From: Xenoacremonium recifei
Lineage: Eukaryota; Ascomycota; Sordariomycetes; Hypocreales; Nectriaceae
DNA: 64,000 nt
Direction of reading: 5' to 3'
NCBI GenBank assembly: GCA_012184525.1
Contig: WOFQ01000009.1
Location: forward strand, 372,001-436,000
Shown: in pieces, positions 56,801 to 64,000 of the stretch
Layout: the number at the start of each line of letters is the position of its first letter
Position numbering within the stretch: the first letter of the stretch is position 1
Made by a program: the position numbers and the translations under genes
The notes under the pieces: model-generated
What the model was told of the DNA's origin: nothing
What the model saw: the letters and a program-made list of their open reading frames with translations, nothing else
The model's database searches: none

Positions 56801-59116
56801 TTCTCATCAGCCTCAGACTGCTTGGGGGTCGAGGGCATGGTCAACGCCGTGTCCAATGAAAAGTTATCGATGGTGCCGTTCGACAAGTATTTATCCCTAA
56901 TCGGATACGAGGTCACGGATTCTGAGTCTTCCCCGTCCTCTCGGCCACTGACTCGTTCCATCCTTGCCCTTTGGACCTCTTCGAACAGAGCATTGAGCTC
57001 CTCGTCAGTCAGGCTCGCGAAGTTCTGGTCGGTCCCCAGGATGGCGCCTGCGGCTTCTCGTCTCGCAAGCGACCAGTCTGAATCTCGACCACGGAAGGGA
57101 GCTGGCGACTCAGGCCGCGAGTCGGCGAAATCCGAAACTTTGCTAAAGGTTCTCTCGTGGCCCGGCCGAGGACTGGGGCTGGGAGACGTCCGCTCGAATG
57201 CTTGGAGCTGGCTGGCTGTGACAGAGTGACGGAGCAGGCTCTGGCCGACCTCAGCTCGCTCCGCTCTGGCTTCCATGGGATGGTTGAATCGGAAGATGTG
57301 GAAGTCGCCCAGGATGATTCGGTAACCCGAATGAAGCTGCTGTGGCTCTGTGACGCGCCTACCGTTCACCATGACAGAAGCTCCTTCTCTCGGTACAACC
57401 GTGACCGTTCCATCCGGGGCGTTTTCGAAGGTACAATGGTCGTGCAATATCCTTGTGCCGTTCAGTCGAATGTTGGCCTGATGATCGGCGTTGGTGTCGA
57501 CGTTGCCCACCGTCGTGGTGCCAGGCTTGAGGTTGTACACAAGACATTCGGCCAAGAGAGGATCATCTGACAGGTTCACCAAATGAGGCATCTTCTTCGG
57601 CGTATGTAGACCAACGAAGCCCTTCTCGATACTGATTCCCAGCTCTTCCAGCGCCGCTTCACGCTCCTTGTGGATTTCCTCTGTCTTGAGAAGCTTCTCC
57701 TCCCAAGTCTGATTCAGATCTGTGAGCAACTTCTCGCTCTGACTGAGTTGCTCTGCGATCTCGGCCTTGGAGACCTTCTTCGTAGCACCATCCGGGCCCG
57801 TGATGCTGACCATTTGTTGCTCCAATGGTGTGCCCTCGGCATAGACTTCATCAGGGGGGACGCCCGGCGCCGCTACACCACCTCCACCGCCTCCCAACTT
57901 GCTTCTTAGCAGAGCCAGCTCTTCCTTGAGTTCTCTGATCATGCGGGCATTGGCGTCCTCGTTGACAACAGCATGGTTCTTAATGCGCTTCGCGGAATCG
58001 GCATATCGGAGCGTACTCAGGGTTTCGTCGTAGTTGATGTCGGCGGGACTAATGGCAGCTATCATGGCCGTCATACTGTTTCCACCCAATGAATCTTTTA
58101 ATAGCCATGTTAAAACACTGTCTCGGTATGGGACTTGTGAAGCGCCCTTCTTCTTCTTTCCCGTCGACAGATCGGCCAAGGCTGCGATGACACGACCAAG
58201 CGTTGACAGCGATCGGTTGATCTCGGCACCTTCCTTCAGTCGAGCACCCGTCGCGCCAGTTGAAGTCGCTCGTTCGGAACCTGCGAGATCGACCAGACTG
58301 ATCTTGGCGACCTTCTCCATCTCCATCTTCGTCTCAACATCATACTTCTTCTGCGTCAGCATGAGAGTGAAGACGGCGTGACTTCGACTTGAGGTCTCGT
58401 TCATGTTGGTCGCGGCAACAGTTCGGGCTTTGTTTCCCTCGTCCATCAGGTTCTCAATCTCCTGAAAGCGGTTGACGACAAGCTTCGCGAGGTCTTCGAC
58501 GTACGGGCCGGTCGAGGGATGCTCTCGGACTTTGAGGTTTCCCTTGGTAGACGGGTTCAAGAGATCGCGCACTCGTTCGTTGTAGATTTCAAGATAGGAG
58601 ACTTCGACGGTGCACTTGGTTGTCTTGTCCTCTTGGATCTGGTCTATTCGGCGGAACATTTCCTGGCAAATATTCGGAATGATACCAACTTCCTTCCCGT
58701 AGCCCATCATAGAGTATGACTTGCCGGAACCTGTCTGACCGTAGGCGAAGATACAGTTGTTATAGCCCTGGAAAGCATTGTCGAGGAGCGGCTTTCCCAG
58801 GTCGTCAAAGAGGTTCGACTGGCCGGCGTAGTTGGGGTCAGCCTTATTGAAGGACCAATACGACCGATCGAACGCGAACGGCTTGGGGCCTGAGTCTTTT
58901 GCGCCTTTACCGCCATGTCCTTCCGGCATCTTGAGAACCGTTTGGTTCCCCTTCATGTCGACGATACATTTTGCCCCTCTATCGATTTCTGTAGCCCGTC
59001 AGCATGCCACACGTCACAAAGCAAAGCAAAGCAGCCAGCCGCGACGACGCACCTCTCCCGTTGAACGGCCTCACTCTCACCACCACCTTGATATTTCCTC
59101 CACCGGCAGGCGGCAT
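53896..59116 (-). CDS. uncA: Kinesin-3 (UNC-104/KIF1A type) motor protein
   Basis: Exon 1 59116-59053 and exon 2 58988-53896, 64-nt intron, 1718 residues. It is a plus-end motor that carries early endosomes along microtubules in hyphae. The motor domain starts NIKVVVRVRPFNGREIDRG; the P-loop GQTGSGKS is at 105-112, switch I NETSSRSH and switch II DLAGSE follow. A poly-Gly neck region (KLGGGGGG) precedes coiled coils. The FHA domain is at about residues 490-580 (VYNLKPGTTTVGN, HDHCTFENAP). A KIF1B/DUF3694-like stalk and coiled coil are central. A C-terminal PH domain (about 1590-1700, VLKGGYLLVPNS, WLFAARSERDKMDWIF) would bind phosphoinositides on cargo. All parts of a full-length UNC-104 are present. 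The first exon encodes only 21 residues. Confidence 0.96.
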
Positions 59117-62100
59117 GATTGCGGATTCGTCTGCGGGGACCCGATCTGGTCCCCCTTGAGCGTACGGGTAGTTGCAGGCAATGCGCCGCGGACGGTTCGT
59201 TCGATCAGGGCGGACAGAGAGTCTCTGCAATCGGGCAGCGGAAGAGTGCGGCGACGACTAAGGAAACCTGCAGGCGAGCCGGAGACGTAACATCCATCAA
59301 AACGCTCTCGCTCCGTCTCCTTCAGCTCATGGTCCCGCCTGCGAGTTTGTTGATTGTTGTGCTCCGCCTCCTTTCGCCCCCCTTTCAGTGCTTCGGGATG
59401 GCAGCGGTCCTTTCCGAGGCTCGGGATCTCGTATGCGCGATGTTTGTGTGAATTATCTCAGCTTCGGGGCCGATGCAGCTCAGGGCCGTTGCAGCAATGA
59501 CGACACCGTGGTCGGCCGTTGGGGAGCTCGGGAGCCGTCGATGATGCCGCAGAATGCCGTAAAGAGGTCGCTCTTGGCCGCGAATGGCCGATGATGCGTA
59601 AATGCTTGCTGAGGGGGTCGTAGATTCACAAATTCGGCGCTCTTTCCCCTCCCAAACGTCGGTTGTCTGGTGACAGAGGCGTTGCTTGTCAACAAATTTC
59701 GGGAGTTGGACGCGGACGCGATGCACTGTTCCAGTTCCAGTTCCACCTCGCTGCAGGTGCCACTTTCCCATTTGATTGGGGCGGAGATTACTGTTAGGCA
59801 TGCATCTGTAGGGACTCGACTCGAGCAGCACGGGGCATTCACGTGCTGCTGGCCTTGTGCCTTGTGTTGTGCAGAGCGCTATTGTTGGAACCCCGACGAT
59901 TAACCGCCAGCGTTTCCACCGTCTTGTTACCGTTCCGCCGTTCAGCTGCCTCACCATCCTCTTCTTCTACGATCTGGGCTTGGAGCATTGATGACGACTC
60001 GACTCTTCCACGAGATCAATGCTCACTCAGAGACCGAATCACTGCAAGTCTTTACTTTCCGTCCGGTCCGCTTCCTTCACAGTAGGAATACTACATCCAG
60101 CCACCGCTTTCATCCCGTAGCAGGATTCCAACGCGCTCTCCATACAGAGCTCGAGTCCGTCTCCAAACATTCCAATCTTAACCAGTCACAGCTTTCCCTT
60201 ATCCAACCAAAATGATTCTCCCCCAACTCATTCGACGAGATTCTCCAAGAAACATGTCGGAGCCAATACCTCCCTCCCCGCGATTCACCCAACCAATCAA
60301 CCCAGGACCGCTTCGATCCGAGCACTTAAGTCATCGGAGCGCGGTCTCCAGCTTATCACCAATGCCCTTCTTCTTCTCAAATACACAAATCCTTCTGTAT
60401 TAATTCCAACTGCTTCCTATGTGCAAAGCCAAGGTGGAGTTGAGTGTTAGCCTCGTCAGCCGGCGCGGCCCGCGACTAGTCGATCATGGAGAGGATACGC
60501 CGAAGCCAAACGCCTTCAAACCATCAGACTCCCAGTCTATATCGGCTTCAAAGGCGTCTTGTCTAACGGCGTCATCACGATGGAAATTCAGAGCTTACAA
60601 ATTCGCAGTCTTCCTTCGCGATCCTGTTCGGAGCCGGCCAAAGTCCCGTTGCCATGATCCACGACAAAAGGCGTCCCACGAAACCGACGATCGGCCCAGT
60701 CTTAATCACATCTCACAGTCGGTGCCACTCCTGGTTGGATCGTCACAGCAGCCTCGCGTTGCACGAACTCCTCAAGGCCAATCCCATGCTAGATCATGCA
60801 AGGCGATCGAGGAGAGGCCCATGGATTGGATGAGGTCTCAACCGGCCTTGTGGCGATATCCTTGCTAGCCATGTGACCCAGATTCTCGGTTCGGTGATTT
60901 ACACGGGTTTTTGCTCGAACAAGAGTAGTCGGTTGAACGGTTGTGGCTGCTCTTTTGTCTACACAGGCGATCTAGGTATATCCTTGAACGTATCTGACGT
61001 CTCCCGCACCATCGTGACGCCTTTCCGGGTCAGCAGATCATCGCGACCACTATCTCCGTGGCCGCAGAGGATTGCCCAAAAATCAGGATTCGAGAAGAGT
61101 GCGCTCTAGCTGTGGGCGTCGTAATAATATAGCCAGATATTGCCATTGGAAAGCTTTGCCCTGAGATTCGCGCCTCGCACGGAATCCCTCGGCCACCACC
61201 AAGCCCTAAGAACACACCCCTGATCCTTGATATAATGCGAAAGAGCTGGCAAAATTCGTACGACTTCGTAAGCCTCGACGTTGGTCCCGGCGCGCTGGCC
61301 CCAGCCATGGCTCTGCGCCGCTCCGCCATCTCGCCATGACACCTTTTCTAGAAATGCCACAAATTCGGCGTCGAATTCCCACTCGAGGGTCGGCATCTAG
61401 CACTGTCACAGTCGTCCAAACCCCCGGCCTATCCTCGCCTGTGCATCAGACGCTGTCCCTGTCCGATAGAGCAGATCGACAACCCGCAGATCGAGGATGG
61501 GGGGAGGGAACCGGACTGGAGCATCATGTCATGGATCGGGGGCAATCATGCGCCCCGCGCTTGGTCGACCCAATGAGCCCGGCGAGGAGGGAGATGATGG
61601 CCCAGCTGCTGGCCAAGCCACGGGCAGGAACCCGTGCAGATCTCGTTCTTCAGCCTGGCCCCCTCAGAGCAAGGCCCTGGGCCCCTTGCGAGCCGAGCAG
61701 CGCAGCATAGCATCGCATGGCATGGCATAGCATGGCATCGCGACAGGCCCATGTAGGCAACAGGTCAGATATGAAGTGCGCGCTCTGCGCTTGCGGCAAC
61801 CCGTTTCGGGCCTCGACGACCGAAAGCGGGTGCGCCAGCTCACGACCGCCCCATGGCGTCCCAGGGCGTCGGCGAACCAGCGGCCTGCCTTTTTCCGACC
61901 ATTGCCCATCTTGGGGGCAGGTCGAAACGGTTGAGATTGGGGATGGCCGCAGCTGGTTTGGGTTGGCTTGGTTTGATTTGGTGTTTTGCCACGCTGGCAA
62001 GGCGAGTTGTGGCATTCGCTCGTCAATAAAGTGCCGCACCGCTCGCCTCACTTTTCAACCACGCCAGCGACGCCCGTGGCGTATCACAAGGATCCTCTTC

Positions 62101-62424
62101 CACAAAGCTCCGGAAATATGGAACATAACAGTCCTGGTGCATTATACGTGCATGTATGCGATGCAGCCCGCCCTTGGGAGGTGGTGGCTTCAAGGCTGTT
62201 GGGTCTGGTCTGCCATGGCGGTGAGCATGTCGCACAGTCAGCTACTTGAAGGCTGACATACCTCCTGGGCTATTGTCTGAGTCCCGAAATGCACCAGTCC
62301 GAAGGGGTTGCTCGGCCAGGGTACGGCGTGACGAGCCCGTGATAAAAACCCTCGCCCAGCCCAGCCATCGCCCATCTTTGATGCTCGATCAGCCCGGCTT
62401 CCATATCGTATAAGCTCTCTCACC
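59117..62424. other. 3.3-kb gene-poor divergent interval
   Basis: Between the kinesin start (minus) and the small conserved protein (plus). Apart from a low-confidence ORF at 61106-61396 I see no coding sequence. Open frames near 60212-60403 and 60419-60868 begin with ATG but carry no recognisable motif. Confidence 0.45.
61106..61396 (-). CDS. possible small protein, 96 aa, unrecognised
   Basis: An ATG-started frame in otherwise empty DNA. The product is Trp-rich and balanced in composition (LEWEFDAEFVAFLEKVSW, NVEAYEVVRILPALSHY, LRAWWWPRDS, NGNIWLYYYD), more protein-like than other small frames nearby. It could be a complete short protein or one exon of a larger or decayed gene. No family is recognised. 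Confidence 0.25.
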   Translation of the reverse strand: MPTLEWEFDAEFVAFLEKVSWRDGGAAQSHGWGQRAGTNVEAYEVVRILPALSHYIKDQGCVLRAWWWPRDSVRGANLRAKLSNGNIWLYYYDAHS

Positions 62425-62923
62425 ATGTCGTCCTCCTCCTCGATGAACAAGTACTGGATCCCACACTTGGACATCCACCGCAAGGTCATCACCCAAGAAC
62501 TTCAGTATTATCTCGGGCCTGAAGCGACTGTTCGCCCATACACACTTGAGGTATCAAGTTCTCTTCAAGCTTGCTTTTGAATCTCTGCCGATGCTCATAT
62601 TCACATCTAGGGAGAAGACGGTTTCCTCATCACCACCCCAGGTGCTTGTCTGACAGATGTGAGCCCCTCTGCACTGAAGCGATACTGTTCCTGTCAGTTA
62701 ACTTCGGGTATCTTCCCGTCCGTAGGAACAAATCGACGACATCTGCCGCAAATCAAAACAGCTATGGGATCGGCAAGCGGCCGCCAAGGTCCAACAAACC
62801 GAGAAGCCTCTCAAGCGGCCATTACACCAGCCCGTTGTCGTATCAAGAGGAGGGGGAGAGTCGTCCAGACGGCGGGAGTCGCGCAGAACCTATCACGACC
62901 GCCGGCGCAGAGACGATCACTGA
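62425..62923 (+). CDS. Conserved fungal hypothetical protein (123 aa)
   Basis: Exons 62425-62550, 62611-62658 and 62726-62923 with introns of 60 and 67 nt give 123 residues. Consistent splicing restores KYWIPHLDIHRKVITQEL, QYYLGPEATVRPYTLE, GEDGFLITTPGACLTDEQI and KRPLHQPVVVSR. From memory this matches a widespread Pezizomycotina protein family of unknown function; it has no catalytic motif that I recognise. The C-terminus is a basic Arg-rich tail with RRRESRRTYHDRRRR, suggesting RNA or nucleic-acid contact or nuclear location. The stop TGA is followed in the same frame by another open stretch, discussed under findings. The start context CACCATGTC is good. Confidence 0.8.
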
Positions 62924-64000
62924 GTGTCATCAGTCCTCACTTTTTCGTCCTCGCATGGGAATACGACGTTGATTCCGTCAGAGGCGGCGCGTGCCGACTA
63001 TCGTCGTCCAGATGCAGCCGAGGCACAGGCCGAGCGCGCACGGCAAGGGCACCGCAGATTGGCCATCTCGATGGGCCACAGAGTGCGATGCCGTAAGAGA
63101 TTGGTTTGTTGAGAATACTGCAGACGGCAGCCGGGATGCTGCATCAGTGGCGGCGACTGGTACTGGTTTCGGGCGCTTGGCTGCGTGCAAGGGAGAGGAT
63201 CAAGATACCCAATTGATGAGAGGATCGATAGAGCAGCATACGGGCGGCCTCACCGTCCATCGAGGAGCTGCCATCTGGCACCATTCGAGCCCAATGAAGA
63301 CCCGTGGGAGTCTAAACACAGCCCAATCTGCTTCGTCATGCCTTGGTGTATGCATGCGAGTTTGTCAAATCTGCACGACGACGACGGGGTGGAGTTGCTT
63401 AGTCCGGCAGCCGGCCAGGATTGTCTTCCAATTGGGTTCCCCTGCTGCCGTTCTTGGGGTTTATGAGAGGTCACCACGCCTTCGACCCACCCAGCGTTGA
63501 GGTTTTGGATGTCAGCAGTTGATTGGGGCCATGTCAATCAACCGGGGCGCGTCAAGTCAAGACAAGCGGGATACTTTCGGTGAGGATCCTGCACTGCAGC
63601 TGGTTGCGACCGTTACAGCAGCGGGTGCGGCGGCTCTTGGGGACGCCTGCTCAGCGGATGCCCAGCGCTCGCTGCGCATCTGCGTGCGCGGCCGGCGGGT
63701 GGGCTGTGATATCGGGTGTCCCCGAGATGCATCATATCCGGGCGCGAAGCCCGGCACCGGCAGAAGTCGAAGGTGTTGAGCCGTGTATCAGCCTGCGATC
63801 CCAGAGTCGCGTGAGCACCGACGTGGCGCACGCACGGCGGTACAGCATCATCGGCTTGCGGCGGAGTCGGAATCCTTGAAGGCCCTCTCGTATTTCTGAA
63901 TATCCATCGGCCCAGTCGACCAGAGCACCAGCGCCTGGACTGAAACACGCGCTGTCTGTTGCTCTCCCGACTGAAGCTTGCGAGGGCCCTGTTTTGAGGC
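62924..64000. other. gene-free right edge
   Basis: No coding, RNA or repeat feature is recognised. Open frames on both strands have no motif. The first 190 bp are open in frame with the upstream gene. Confidence 0.45.

Noticed and set aside
60419..60868. 149-codon ATG-started frame
   Set aside because: Ser/Arg-rich with no motif and no splice continuation; no basis to call it a gene.
1..64000. CRISPR arrays, rRNA genes, intact transposons
   Set aside because: No regularly spaced direct repeats, rRNA core sequences, transposase or reverse-transcriptase motifs, or long terminal repeats were seen.

Overview
The window is nuclear DNA from a filamentous ascomycete (Pezizomycotina, most likely a Sordariomycete; the class is inferred from general sequence feel). 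Short spliceosomal introns (mostly 50-70 nt, GT..AG, with CTAAC/CTGAC-like branch sites) interrupt most genes. A tRNA-His carries a 16-nt intron. Typical fungal families appear: a Zn2Cys6 regulator with fungal transcription-factor domain, a LaeA-like methyltransferase, a fungal F-box protein and UNC-104 kinesin-3. I rebuilt 23 gene models by hand from splice sites, reading frame and family alignment from memory. No database was searched.

Layout. 0-5 kb: edge of an F-box gene, tRNA-His, then low-complexity promoter DNA before a small AN1 zinc-finger gene. 6-7.2 kb: endonuclease III homologue. 7.6-24.8 kb: a run of metabolic genes, made of an MFS transporter, a Zn2Cys6 regulator, a DUF1338/HglS-type 2-oxoadipate dioxygenase, a quinone oxidoreductase, a divergently transcribed intradiol ring-cleavage dioxygenase, an alpha/beta hydrolase, an amino-acid permease and class III alcohol (formaldehyde) dehydrogenase. 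26-46.6 kb: mainly housekeeping genes (Nup85, Aco2-type aconitase, an unknown basic protein, SCY1 pseudokinase, glutaminyl-tRNA synthetase, a UPF0390 protein, a PLP decarboxylase, cytochrome b5, OMA1 protease). 47.8-50.4 kb: a cupin_5 protein and a LaeA-like methyltransferase. 53.9-59.1 kb: kinesin-3 with a nearly intron-free 5.2-kb gene. 59-64 kb: mostly empty except a small conserved fungal protein.

How genes may work together. The 7.6-24.8 kb block has the parts of a catabolic neighbourhood: uptake, specific regulator, ring-cleavage dioxygenase, quinone reductase, hydrolase, 2-oxoadipate-consuming dioxygenase and formaldehyde removal. That these genes form one pathway is inference. Possible regulatory sites support it only weakly: a group of CreA-like sites before the regulator and inverted repeats in the shared oxidoreductase/dioxygenase promoter. 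No CRISPR array, intact transposon, rRNA gene, polyketide synthase or NRPS was seen. A recurring structural oddity is the number of inferred micro-exons (8, 11, 17, 18 and 21 nt), each needed to restore a conserved reading frame.
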